Shown in pieces: positions 47,025 to 57,816 of a stretch of 64,000 nt of DNA; position 1 is the stretch's first letter; the number at the start of each line of letters is the position of its first letter. The stretch lies in assembly GCA_003013855.2 (NCBI GenBank), contig ML058453.1:3465861-3529860 (forward strand), read 5' to 3'. Below the pieces are notes generated by a model that was given only the letters and a program-made list of their open reading frames with translations, was not told where the DNA came from and did not search any database. Origin of the DNA: Liriodendron chinense. Lineage: Eukaryota > Streptophyta > Magnoliopsida > Magnoliales > Magnoliaceae. Both the position numbers and the translations under genes were made by a program.

Positions 47025-47835
47025 AAATGACCATTTAGCAGGCCCACTCTGATAGGAAATAATCCAAGAGTAGGATGCTTGATACACAGACACTTAAATA
47101 GTAGACGCGTCAAACTCAGCCGAGTAAATTGCCACGTGAAATTCTAAGTAATTTCTTGGTGTATCAGAGTCTACCAGAGTATCCAAATACTTTGCATGGA
47201 TCTTGCACTTGAATTTTGTGATTTAGTTTTTAATTTTGTTTCTCATGTTCTGTATTTTAAAGTTAATATATATTTACTTTAGCTTGGGAAAATGGTCTTA
47301 TTTCAGGATGTGCCACATCTTGATGTCAAAATAAAGTGGCTGAATGATCTTTTACTTAAATGGCCTTAAAGTTAGAGGCATCCTGTGCACCTCAACATAT
47401 AAAAGGGCACGTTTCTTCTGTTGATAATCTATTTTGCTTTCTTAATCACTAATACTTGCTCCTTGTTGTGTGCTTATATGTTTTCTTTCAGAAGACAATC
47501 CTCATCTTTATACGATTGCTAGACTGACGTTTTTATACTGTTGCAGAACAGACCGAAGAGGCCTAACCAATCAGAGCTAACTATGTCAGCTGTTGCAAGC
47601 ATTATGATAGTAGACTTTGATTTTTTTAGTGTGAATTTCCTTATAGTACTTTATGTCTACAAGCTAAGTTTGATGTGATAGGGCGCATCTGTAGTTTGTT
47701 TTGATAACCTTAAATAGATGGTTAACTTTTTTGTTGGTATTGTGCTTTTATGAATGAATTAAAACTAAATGATTGGATTGTGAAACATGCAAAATATTTT
47801 TAAAAAATTAAACATTTTTAGCCACTATTTATTGA
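47025..47835. other. CACTA interior, unassigned
   Basis: It holds a fragment of the family seen at 9893 and 26050 (ATGCTTGATACACAGACACT near 47077). Nothing else is recognised. Confidence 0.35.
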
Positions 47836-47837
47836 GA

Positions 47838-48220
47838 ACCGAGGTAAAAGACTAGATTTAGCCTTGGTTGTTAAGAACCGAAGTGAAAAACTAGATTTAG
47901 CCTCAGTTGGTGTTTCCATTCCTATTGTTTTCTATGGTGTGGCTTACTCGAATTTTGGATCTCCCAAAAATGATGGAAGGATCGGATGTCAAGTGGACAT
48001 CATGGTGGTCCTCACAGAGTTTTCGGCTGCACAGCCATGTGACAAGGATTGATAGGATGGATCTCACCTTGTAACCAGGTGTTAGGATCTGTGGCACCCA
48101 CCATGACATTTGTGTTAGGATCTGAGCCCAAACATGATGGAGATCCCAAACTCAAGTTGGCCACACTTCACAAAATAGTGGGGATAGAAATGCCGACCAT
48201 TGAAACCTTCTATGCAAGAA
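47838..48220. mobile_element. Rearranged palindromic MITE pieces
   Basis: A right arm (TTTCTATGGTGTGGCTTACT to CACAGAGTTTTCGG) precedes a left-arm piece (GTGGCACCCACCATGACATT to TAGTGGGGATAGAAATG). Before it, a 50-base unit around GAACCGAGGTAAAAGACTAG is tandemly doubled at 47837-47905. Confidence 0.5.
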
Positions 48221-48239
48221 TTTGTTGCTATTTTACTAA

Positions 48240-48900
48240 TTGCTTGCTTCATGTGCTGAAACTGCAGGATCTAATGCAAGTTCCACCAGTTTACATCATT
48301 GCTATCATAATACCAGCTGTACAGCCTTTAGTTTTTCAATCACAGCATAGCTTCACAGCTAGCTCAACCGGAGGTAGTTCAATATGAAAAACTCGCCTGC
48401 TTATCAATATGACATTTTATTTCTTGGGTTCATGGTATATGTCTGGTTTTGAATATCGCCAATTCATTTATGTAAACTCCATTCTTGTCGTTATTTTATC
48501 AATAGCTTAATTAGTTCTTTCAAAATCATGATTTCAGGTTCTGCTTTGCGGTTTGCTTGGAATTCCTCATTCGAACGGGGTCGTCCCACAATTTTTCCAT
48601 GCACACTAAAAGCCTTGCTGTTTTAGAAAGACAGCTTAACTGGAGGGTTTCAAAAGATTTTGTTGCTGCATTGTTGATTGAAAGACTAATATAGTTTCTT
48701 GCTGATGTAATTGGATATTTAAGATGTTCGCAGCTAGTTCGCAAGATGTAAGAAAATCAATATGCAATAAATGATGGATGTGTGAATTAGAAATGGTTAG
48801 TTTAGTTTATATATCGAATTGGTTTGTATTGCTTCAATGATATCAGGTGTAAGAAATTCAAAATGCAACAAATGCAAGCTGATTTTTCTTTTATTTTTTA
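48240..48900. other. CACTA interior, possible terminal exon fragment
   Basis: After an acceptor-like CTGAAACTGCAG (48256-48267) a frame reads DLMQVPPVYIIAIIIPAVQP and ends SSTGGSSI at a stop at 48385-48387. Not recognised. The rest is AT-rich and unassigned. Confidence 0.3.
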
Positions 48901-48904
48901 AAAA

Positions 48905-49229
48905 TTAACGACGGACCAGATCCGTCGATGATGTTACAAGAAAACTGACAGATCCTAGTATTATCGACGGATTTGATCCGTCGTTATTTTTACAACGACG
49001 AATACAATCCATTGCCGGAACGATGATGGTTTTGGAGGTTACGACGAATATAGTCCGTCGTTAAATAAACGACGAACTATATTCGTCGTAAGTTAACGAC
49101 GAATTTGGTCCGTCGTTTATGATTGACGACTTGCAAAAGAACGTGTGACCATGCGACGAACAAAGTTCGTCGTTAATGACGATTAACGACGGACTTGGTC
49201 CGTCGTTTTTTTGCGATATTGGCGTAGTG
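48905..49229. promoter_or_regulatory. CACTA right sub-terminal repeats
   Basis: ACGACGGACCAGATCCGTCG, ACGACGAATTTGGTCCGTCG and relatives mirror the left set. Confidence 0.8.
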
Positions 49230-49340
49230 GGTGGACGGTGTGGACACAACACAAACAATATTTTGAGGCCCACAGAACATGGTGACGTCACTTCGGTAGC
49301 CATGTCCGCTACTCAACCTGTCAGTAGCTAATCCGCCTCT

Positions 49341-50282
49341 CTTCGATCCAAGGGGATTTTACATAAACCTACCCGCTAATATATATATAACTGTTCCCAT
49401 GTCACATCAATGGGGGCTTCCCACGACCTTCCCATTCCAGGAAAGTTTACAAAAACCTACCCAAATAATATAGATTTTCATTCCCATGACTTTTTGAAAG
49501 TGGGTTTCAATAAGCTATCTCATTAATACGAGAATTATCATTAGAGTATATCTGTTAGATTTTTTAATGCGGGCTCAGGTACGCTGTGTTAGGAAAGGTG
49601 GAGTGGCTTGGGTGATATTTTCCTCATTTAAAAGGGGAATTTCAAGTGACACCCCCACTTTGAAATCCACTTTAATCATTAGATGTGTATGTGAGATTTA
49701 CTCTGGCTATTAAATGTATAATCATATGTTAGTGCCAAGGCAAAAAAAAAATTAGGCTGACCTGTGACTAGTTGTGTCACACCAAAGGAAATGATTAGAG
49801 GAGATGTCCACCCTTAATTTTTACTGGGCCATTGTGATGATTATGAAATTCATTCCAACCATTTGATGTTGAACTAAAATTTAGACATAAGTTCCAAAAA
49901 TTAGGCCCATATGTGATTCAGGTGAGCTACACCAAAGGAAGCAATTTAGATGGCAAGCATTGCCCCATATCATGCGGTCCATTTGAATCATGGATGGACC
50001 TGAGTTTTGGGCCTTAAGCTTAACAGAGGGTGAAGCACCTACTGGCTGTTGTGGATTTGACATAAACATCATAGTAGGGTCCACTTGAGCCATAGTCTCA
50101 TTTGCTCGCAGCGGGCTGACCCAAACCCATTATATGTAATCTAATGGAAAGGTAGTCTAATGATAATGACTTAGATTAATGAGGTAGTTTATTGACATTT
50201 TTTTTTAAAAAGGTGTCAGAATGTAAGTTTCATATTAAGTAGGTAGTTTTCTTTAAATTACCTATCCTTAAACATGAGTCAC
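49341..50282. repeat. Duplicated block B, copy 2, right piece
   Basis: It resumes at CTTCGATCCAAGGGGATTTT and runs parallel to 10440-11612, including the doubled GGGCTTCC stretch and AGGTAGTTTTCTTTAAATT near 50245. Confidence 0.8.
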
Positions 50283-50284
50283 AT

Positions 50285-50645
50285 GGCCCAATAATGAGGT
50301 AGATCCAAATCTCAGGTGGACCATGAAATAGGAGACTGGTGATTGAAAGGTTACTATTAAAAACTTCTTAGGGCCCACCATAATGTCTATTTTCCATCCA
50401 GCCTGTTGATTGGATCACAAAGACCTGGATGAAAGGGAAAAAACAAATATCAGCTTGATCTAAAACTTTTATAGCCACAAGAAGCTTTTAATGGTGGGCA
50501 TTCATGACCACTGTTTCATGCAATAAGGCTCACCAAGACTCAAATCTGGCTCATTTTTTAGCTAATGTCTTAAAATGATATGCAAAAAATGCATAGACGG
50601 TATGGATTAAACACATACATCATGCTGGGCCCACAGATTACCGTA
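50285..50645. mobile_element. Palindromic MITE, left end truncated
   Basis: It begins inside the left arm (AATGAGGTAGATCCAAATCT) and ends with a full right arm (CATAGACGGTATGGATTAAA, GCTGGGCCCACAGATTACCG). It replaces the junction that in copy 1 leads to 11612. Confidence 0.65.
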
Positions 50646-50649
50646 CGTA

Positions 50650-51230
50650 ATTGAGGATGAAGGGGCCGCTTGGGTGTGTTTGCTCGACTTGGATTGCCAG
50701 TGTACCATGCAGAGAAAGTTCTTGGCGTAGGAAATGATGTGGGATCCACAGAGATTCTCATCATAGATCCACTCAATCCATCAGTTTTTCAAGATCGCAA
50801 CATGGACACGATTCTAGACATCAAGAAGACTACTGACAACTCATGTGGGCCACACCACATTAAATAGTAGGCATACAACCCTCATATTGTTGAAACCTTC
50901 CTAATTTAAATAGCTGACCATGATATTTACAGGCTATCCAAATCGTTAATAGGGTTATTACCACTTAGATAAACTGTAGATACAAATATCATCCTCATAC
51001 AAAACTTTTGCGGCCCTACGAAGTTTCCATTGGCGGGCATCCGACCCTTGTTGTTTTGTGTTGTGTAGCCCACATCAGGTTCAGATCTGGCTGATTTTTA
51101 AATTCCTACTTTTTTGTTGTCTTTCAAAATTGATGGATGGGGTGGAGTTGTTATGAAAATCTATACGTAAACCACACAGCTTCCAACTATAGGAAGTGCC
51201 GGGAGCACAGCAATCTGCTGACGCGGTTTC
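50650..51230. mobile_element. Palindromic MITE, variant centre
   Basis: GGATTGCCAGTGTACC and GGGATCCACAGAGATTCTCA lie at the left. GATGGATGGGGTGGAGTTGT and AACCACACAGCTTCC lie at the right. The centre (CAAATCGTTAATAGGGTTAT) matches the variants at 15785-16165 and 53870-54250. Confidence 0.6.
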
Positions 51231-51234
51231 CCTA

Positions 51235-51712
51235 TTAAAGGCTTTAGCAGCAACTTTCACAACGGGAAGTAATTAGGTGGAGCCCACCACTTTGATGTTT
51301 GTTAAAAATCCACCCCGTCCATCCATTTTTTTCAGATCACTTTATAACCTGGGCCCAGAAAGTAGAGAAATCCAAACCTTAAGTGGGCCACATGATAGAG
51401 GATTGAATGCCTACTATTGAAACATTCACGGGGGCTACAAAATTTTTGGATCAGGCTTTTTAATTTTTTAGTTTTCAGATAATCCCAGAGGCAGACCTCG
51501 AAGCGGTTTCAACCGTAGGCATTTACCAACCCACGTTTTCCTGTCGAGCAGCCAACTGGAGTCTTGGATTTAAATTATTTTTGGACATATTGGAAAAATG
51601 GATGGATGGGGAAGATTTTCCACGAAAATCATAGTGGGGCCACCTAGCTTCTCTTAGCAGGAAGTCCGTGCGAAAGGCTCGGCAGAAATCCGCATCCCCA
51701 GTATTAACCCGT
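51235..51712. mobile_element. Palindromic MITE, GGAAGT module
   Basis: GACGCGGTTTCCCTATTAAA at the left mirrors AAGGCTCGGCAGAAATCCGC at the right. ACCCCGTCCATCCATTTTTT and ATGGATGGATGGGGAAGATT are the inner arms. Confidence 0.65.
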
Positions 51713-51764
51713 CAGTCTTTACCGCGGGCTAAAGGTTTGCTGCAGCTGTGCTTCTCCTAGGAAG

Positions 51765-52260
51765 ATGCGACCCTGAGTACCTGACTGTTGGGCCTAGCTT
51801 GATGTACTGATTGTATATCGATGCCATCCATCCATTTTTCGGGCTCCTTTTTTAGGCCATGAACCCAAAAATAAGCAGATCTAAATCTCGGCAGGGCCAT
51901 GCCATTGCAAATGGTGCTGATCGTACGCCCACCATTAAAAACTTCCTGAGTCCCAATGCAATGTCCTCCAAAATTCTTGTTTGCCATCCAACTTGTTGAG
52001 ACACATGGACCTGGATGAAGGGATAAAGCAAATATCAGCTTGATCCAAAACTTTTGTAGCCCATAACAAGTTTTTAATGGTAGGCGTTTATCACAACTTT
52101 TTCTTGCATTGTGGTCCACTTGAGATTTTGATCTACCTTATTTTCGAGCTCGTGTCATAAAATGATTTAGAAAATTAGATGGACGGTAGAGATTAAATAC
52201 ATACATCATACATCATGGTGGGGCCCACAGTGCACCTTATGCAATCCACATCTAGTTAAA
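51765..52260. mobile_element. Palindromic MITE
   Basis: TGGGCCTAGCTTGATGTACT and GATGCCATCCATCCATTTTT lie at the left. TTAGATGGACGGTAGAGATT and CATGGTGGGGCCCACAGTGC lie at the right. The outer modules do not pair clearly. Confidence 0.65.
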
Positions 52261-52261
52261 G

Positions 52262-52723
52262 GCTCTGGGGACATTTTCGTTATTTTAAGAAAAACGATAA
52301 TTTAAACGGACATACGGTGGAGAAAACTAACGGAAGGTGCTTTGTTGGAATTAACTTAATTAATGAGATAGTGTAATGAAAATTTAATTAGAAATGGTAC
52401 TAGAATGTAAATACCATATTAATGAAGTACTATTTTGTAAAATTCCTTCAATCAATTATTCAATAATTATTCCTTTTATTTCTCCTTGTGGATTCAAGAA
52501 CCACCGATGAGGAAGACGGTGAAGACAGTGATCAATCTCCCACATCCTCTCTATGTCATCACGAAGTAATTGAAAGCTCTCTTTTCATTATTCTAAAGCC
52601 CTACGTCATTAGGTAAGTCATTGAAAGCTCTCTTCTCATTATTCTAAAGTCATCTGCACACAATGAGGATCACAATCATCCAATCAGTGTAAAGTTTTTT
52701 TATTGCTCTAAATTCATCTACTC
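52262..52723. repeat. LTR-like remnant and 60-bp tandem pair
   Basis: TTTTATTTCTCCTTGTGGAT at 52475 and the following AAGACGGTGA...ATCAATCTCCCACATCC resemble the 3' part of the LTR-like region at 1800-1945. Next, GAAAGCTCTCTTTTCATTAT is tandemly doubled (52571 and 52622). No coding sequence remains. Confidence 0.5.
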
Positions 52724-53044
52724 GTGATTGGGGCATAGTCATCTGGTCGGTGAAAGTTACCCGCTTTCAGAGCACAAAATTCAAAGCATGAATTTTCCAA
52801 CCACTGTCAGCATGAGGACCAAGTGTCAAATGGCAGATGAAATAGGTGTGCTCGTGTGGCGAGATTTAATTGGCCACCTGCCGCTGTCAAAGATAACAGC
52901 CTAGCTCTAGCATGTTTGAAAGTAGTTAGGTTCAGCATGTACCGGACTCGACTTACGTTACATGAGGTTGGCCCAATCAGATTCAATACTTGAGAGCCTC
53001 AATGTAGTGGGGGAGTGCATGTGGATTTGGTGTTGCCTCACCCT

Positions 53045-54250
53045 CATCCAAGATGGTGGGTCCCTTACTATGGGGCCTACCTTGATGTATGTGTTCTACA
53101 TCCAAGTTGCATGTCTGTTTTGCGAGATCATTTTAGGATATGAGTAAAAAAATGAAGTAGATGCAAATCTTAAGTGGACCATACCATTGCAAACAGTGGT
53201 GATTGAATGCCCCACCATTTAAAACTTGCTAAGCTCACCATAATGTTTATTTGTCAGCCAATCTATTGATAAGGTCATACCAATATAAATGAGGAAAAAA
53301 ATATAAATATAATATCAACTTGATCCAAAACAATTGTGGTATTATCAATGTTAATGGTGAGCATTCAATCCTCACTATTTCTAATTTGCGTTGCTCACTT
53401 AGGTTTTGGATCAACTTCAGTTTTGGTCTCAAGTCCTAATGTGATCTGGCAAAATACATGGACCAGCTAAATTTCTCAAAGACATCACTGTGAACCCCAC
53501 CTAGCTTCCTACCTAACTGATATTTCTGTTTTTCCTTCGTCTAAGTTTATATAACCTAATCAACAAGTGGATGGCTAAATAAACATAATACTAGCCTAGG
53601 AAACTTTTAATGGTGGTCATTCAATCACCCATTTCTTGTGGTGTGGCTCACCTTAGATTTGAATCTGCTTTATTTTTGGGCTCATGACCTAAAGTGAGCT
53701 CAAACAGGGTAGATAAAACACATGCATCATGGTGAGCCGCAGAACTTTTCCAGCAGCACACCGTGCCGAGGTTGGTGGCTATGTGTAACCCTAGCAATCC
53801 CAGTACGGACGTGGATTGCTAGTGCACCCAGCACAGGATGTTAACGTAGTCGAAAGTTGAATGGTGCTCACAGAAATGCTTGTACCAAATCCATTTCCTC
53901 CATCAGTTTTGAACAGGAATGTAAAACAGGGGAACAAAAACGTCTACCGTACGTTGAAACTTTTCTGGAGCCGACTATGATGTTTATATGCCATCCAAAC
54001 CGTTTATAGGGTTACTACCACTCAGATAAGGTGTGTACACAAATATCATTCTCATTCAAGACTTCATTGGCCCTCACCAAAGTTTCCAATGGTGGGCGTT
54101 CAATCCACTCAGTTTCGCGTGGTATGGACCACATGAGTTTTGGAGCTGCTTGATTTTTAGACTCCAGCCACTTTTGTAATCTTGCAAAACTGATGGACGG
54201 AGTGGATTGGTGACAGACATCTCAGTGGGCCCCACACAGCTTCCGACTAC
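53045..54250. mobile_element. Cluster of three decayed palindromic MITEs (copy 2)
   Basis: Same three elements in the same order as 15005-16165. The last ends CTCAGTGGGCCCCACACAGC. Confidence 0.65.
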
Positions 54251-54400
54251 AGGGCAATCCGCGTACGAGTCCATCCGCGTGGGGCCATACCGACGGGGAA
54301 ATTGAGGAATTGTGAGATTCGATGCATTATTACGCGAATACTGTTCATGTCCATGCATTTCGTAGAAATTGTAGATAGTCTGACATGTTCTGATTCCAAT

Positions 54401-54919
54401 GGGCGCGAATTAGGTGTTAGCCGGGAACAGCTTAGTAGGTGTTACCCCTGCCGTATGGCCCACATGGATGATATTTTGTATATCCACTCTGTCTATCCGT
54501 TTATACAGCCCATTTTAGGATGAGGTTCCAAAAATTATGACCATACCATTGGAAACAGTGTGATTGAGTGCCCCACCATTAAAAATTCCAAAGAGTCCAT
54601 GGTAAGGTTTTGGTAATGTCTATTTGCAATCCAAGCTCTTTATAATGTCAATAAGGTCTTTATTAAGGGAAAATATAAATATCAGATTGATCCAAATCTT
54701 TTATGGCCCACAAAATGTTTTTAATGGTTATTAATCACTGTTTCTAGTGTTATGGTCTACCTGATATTTGGATCTTCTTAAAGTTTTGGATCATATACTA
54801 AAATGATATTAGAAAACAGATAAACGGAATAGATATGTAAAACATACATCAATATGGGCCCCACATGGTAGGGGTAACACCCACTAAGGTGTTACCAGGG
54901 TAACATTTAATTCGCTCCC
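54401..54919. mobile_element. Mutator-type palindromic MITE, GTGTTACC module
   Basis: It starts GGGCGCGAATTAGGTGTTAG and ends with the complement of GGGAGCGAATTAAATGTTAC. The flanks GATTCCAAT (54392-54400) and GATTCCCAT (54920-54928) agree at 8 of 9. The unoccupied site GATCCAAT is in copy 1 at about 16289. Confidence 0.85.
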
Positions 54920-54945
54920 GATTCCCATCACCCATCCCTTCTGTC

Positions 54946-55481
54946 GGACGCGGATTGGCTAGTGACCCAACACTAGCCAGGGGAGCTGGTGTCAAAGCTG
55001 TGTGGGCCCCACGATAATGTATGTGTTTTATCCACGCTGTCCATCCATTTTCACCTCATTTTAGGGCATGGCCCTAAAACGAGGAAGATCCAAAACTCAA
55101 GTGGACCACACCACAACAAAACAGTATTGATTGAAAGTTGTACCACTAAAAACTTCCCAGAGCACATCGAGATGTTTATTTGCCATCCAAACCTGTTGAT
55201 AAGGTCACACAGACCTAGATGAAGTGAAAACACAAATATCAACTTGATCCAAAACTTCTGTGGCCTCCAAGAAGTTTTCAACGGTAGGTGGACGTTCAAT
55301 TCCCACTATTTCCTATGGTGTGGTCCACCTGAGATTTGGATCTGTCTCATTTTTAGGTCCATGCCGTAAAATGAGATGGAAAAATGGATGGACAGCGTGG
55401 ATAAAACACATCATGGTGGGGTCCACACAGCTTTGACACCAGCCCCCTGGCTGGTGTTGGGTTCACTAGCCAATCCGCGTC
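54946..55481. mobile_element. Palindromic MITE, GGACGCGGATTGGC family
   Basis: GGACGCGGATTGGCTAGTGA at the left mirrors the right end (complement of GACGCGGATTGGCTAGTGAA). The module GGAGCTGGTGTCAAAGCTGT is mirrored by ACAGCTTTGACACCAGC. Target duplication not found. Confidence 0.8.
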
Positions 55482-55694
55482 TTATAAAGCCGTGAATCTC
55501 ATGAGCCGTTGAACGTGAATAATATCCTACGTTACCTTTATATACGAATTGAGGCTATCGTTCGGTCATCCAGACCATTGATCTTATGGCCACTACTATG
55601 GATGGAGACGAATAAATAATTAAAAAATAAAATCTCTTACTTTGGATGCTCTTATCACTTTGATCAGCTGATGACAATTGGACGTGTCCTAAAG

Positions 55695-56150
55695 TGCAAC
55701 GTGTACTTCAGAGCAACACGTTCACATCCGAGCCGTTCATCTGGAATTACCCACCGTTTTAATTAGGCCGAAAAATAAGGCCCATCCGAACAATATCATG
55801 GGGTGATTTCTGTGATATTTTTGGGTTAGATGGATTAGGTTTCGATGCTTCTCCACTTTTTGGGTACAGGATGTAGAGGGCAGTTGGCTCGTTCCAATCA
55901 TGACTGGCTACGATGTTGAAGAAAAGATGGCCCGACTTTTTGAATTGCTTGGATTCGATCGTGTACGAACTTTGTTTTTATTTATTTTTATATGGACATC
56001 TTCTTGCTGTATTTGCACCAGGGTAAGATTCGAGTCCATCTTTAGGTGATCTAGGACAGTGATATGATGGTCCAAATATTCTTTTAAAATATAAGATCTT
56101 AGAGTACAAATCTTTGGTACCTTTTCTATATGATTGCTATTAGAAATATT
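55695..56150. other. Insertion in block C copy 2 with an exon-like piece
   Basis: The first 100 bases resemble part of a palindromic arm (GAGCCGTTCATCTGG). The exon-like piece is described separately. The remainder is unassigned. Confidence 0.4.
55870..55962 (+). pseudogene. Unrecognised exon-like piece
   Basis: A 31-codon open block follows the acceptor TTTTTGGGTACAG and stops before the donor-like CGT/GTACGA. It reads DVEGSWLVPIMTGYDVEEKM and then ARLFELLGFDR, a well-formed globular-looking peptide with no low complexity. I do not recognise the family. It may belong with the relic at 56340-56520, which also follows a plausible acceptor (TGCCTATCTCAG). Confidence 0.35.
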
Positions 56151-56339
56151 TTAATTACAGACAAATCTCCTTTCATGTTGCTGAGATTTGAAATAATTTT
56201 TTATTGGTTTTCCTTCAATGCTCCAGTGGCTCGGATCAAATGATTTATCCGCAGCCCACAGCTTAAATACGTGTGTGCTATTCAATCTACAAACTCTTTG
56301 ACTTTTGTCATATGTATCTTGGTTACTCATATGCATCAT

Positions 56340-56520
56340 GCCTATCTCAGATGTCATTTGCTTCAAGCAGGCCTCATTGGGCTTGTTATGTCTATCGAAG
56401 AGCTAAGCAAACTCTTCATCTTTTGGAATTTTTCCCTGTTGCCGGAGCCATCAAGCCCGATGACCTATTCGTATTGTAGGGATTTTGGTCCAAGGATAGG
56501 ATCCTCACATGAAAGGACCT
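56340..56520 (+). pseudogene. Exon-like relic paired with 19258-19480
   Basis: After CATGCCTATCTCAG one frame reads MSFASSRPHWACYVYRRAKQ then LLEFFPVAGAIKPDDLFVL to a stop near 56478. The copy at 19300-19410 is diverged and does not keep this frame. Product unknown. Confidence 0.35.
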
Positions 56521-56802
56521 GATCGCTGAGCACGGTTCCATTACAACTTAGGGACATGGGATGCTAGGCTGATGCATCATAACCTTGTATTTTTGTGCAA
56601 TCCTCCTTATCATACCTCACCAAGGGGAACTGGAGGGTCCTGATTGAGTCCTAAAGCCAAGCATGTAATGTGGCTGGTGGTGCCTACTTTAGGGGATCCA
56701 GACCATTGATCTGAAAAGACACACAACGGAGGGAGCCATCTGAAAAAGCTCCTCCATATTCAAAGGTGTATCTTTGAATATATCTTGATAGAATATTGAC
56801 GC

Positions 56803-57492
56803 TGTTGGGATATGGGGGATCGGCCCCGCAAGCAGAAGCGAGCGAGGAGTAATCAAATGAGGAACAAACACAATGCAATCATACATCAAACAAATCAACA
56901 CACAATAGGTAATCTAAATTTTACGTGGAAAAACCCTTCACGGGTAAAAAATCATGACATAAAGTGACACTAATTCACTATGAATCAAAAGTTACAAGAG
57001 TATGAAGAAATTTACATCGGATTTAAGTTTACAAGAAAAAACCCAAGCTCTCCAAGAGTAAAAGCAACGTAACCCTTCCTCTAAAGCTCTTTCTCTCACC
57101 CTAGAACTCTCTCTCTCAACTCTTGTATATCCAGGATACCTAATTCACGTATTACACTTTCTTAAATAGGAAGAAACTTGAATTAGAAATATCTTACACA
57201 AGAAACGGTGCAATCGCACAAAAAGTGCACCACTAACTTTGAAGTTCTCGCATGGTCGGGTGCATTCAAAATGTATCCAGAGAGTTTTATAAAAAAAAAT
57301 CTAGCCAATTTCGGGCGCCTGCCCAAACCTCGTTGGGTGCCCAACTATCCATCAGGCGCCCGACCAATAGTGGTCGGGCCCCCTACAGGCAAAAAAACAG
57401 AATAACAATACTGGCTTCCAGAAGCCAATTCAGGTGCCTTGGACAGGCGCCCAACACCCCAGGTGTCCAAGATTGAAGGCAAAACTCCAACA
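56803..57492 (-). mobile_element. Solo-LTR-like sequence of a Ty1/copia element
   Basis: The ends are TGTTGG at 56803 and CCAACA at 57487-57492, the classic inverted LTR termini, 690 bp apart. Read on the minus strand, the second half has copia-LTR character: a TTCATAGTGAA word, GTGAAGGGTTTTTCCACGTA, then TGTGTTGATTTGTTTGA. No internal coding region adjoins either end. The 5-base flanks GACGC and AGGGC do not match, so the target duplication is lost or an end is misplaced. Confidence 0.65.
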
Positions 57493-57816
57493 AGGGCCTA
57501 TTATGACAATGACTATGCTGGCCCGATAATGGTTCCCACCATCATCAGTTCTCTGTGCCATTGATCAGGTAGTGTACACTTTGAGCTGACCTTGTATAGT
57601 AGCTGTGATGCGTACGTAGTACCATATTAATCTGTGGGCCACCGGTTGAAAAGCTAGGATCTCCAACCTGTGAAATTTGTGGAGAATCCAGGGCAAAGCC
57701 CTGCAATGGCCTGGATCAAACAACTATGGTCTCCTCCTGTGCATCACATCGTAAAAGGGTACTGGCAATGGGCCGGGCTAAGGCCATTTTGTGGTTGGCC
57801 CTAGCTTGGCACTAAT

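Larger units (their letters stand above)
31742..49229 (+). mobile_element. CACTA element, 17.5 kb
   Basis: The left end is CACTACGCCAAAACAGCG and the right end is the complement of CACTACGCCAATATCGCA. A 3-bp target duplication GGT lies at 31739-31741 and 49230-49232, and removing the element restores the host MITE arm (AAATGGGTGGACGG). Sub-terminal regions at both ends carry many copies of ACGACGGA/TCCGTCGT. Order inside: sub-terminal repeats, 535-bp tandem repeats, a run of palindromic MITEs, a transposase-like gene on the plus strand, 5 kb of mixed DNA, sub-terminal repeats. The main catalytic transposase (TNPD type) is missing, so it is non-autonomous. Confidence 0.9.
30722..49340. mobile_element. 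Mutator-type MITE compound carrying a CACTA element
   Basis: The outer ends are GGACGCGGATTAGCTACTGA at the left and the complement of AGAGGCGGATTAGCTACTGA at the right. A perfect 9-bp target duplication CTTCGATCC lies at 30713-30721 and 49341-49349. Block B copy 1 at about 10440 is the unoccupied site. Without the CACTA element the unit is only about 1.1 kb, made of a rearranged copy (30722-31275) followed by a second copy (31311-31741 plus 49230-49340). Confidence 0.85.
52724..56330. repeat. Duplicated block C, copy 2
   Basis: Counterpart of 13617-16640. Two MITEs (54401-54919, 54946-55481) sit here where copy 1 has continuous sequence at about 16300. About 580 bases at 55700-56280 are also extra. 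Confidence 0.85.

Noticed and set aside
30722..49340. An autonomous Mutator-like transposon
   Set aside because: The size comes from the nested CACTA element; the only transposase-like gene belongs to the CACTA superfamily.
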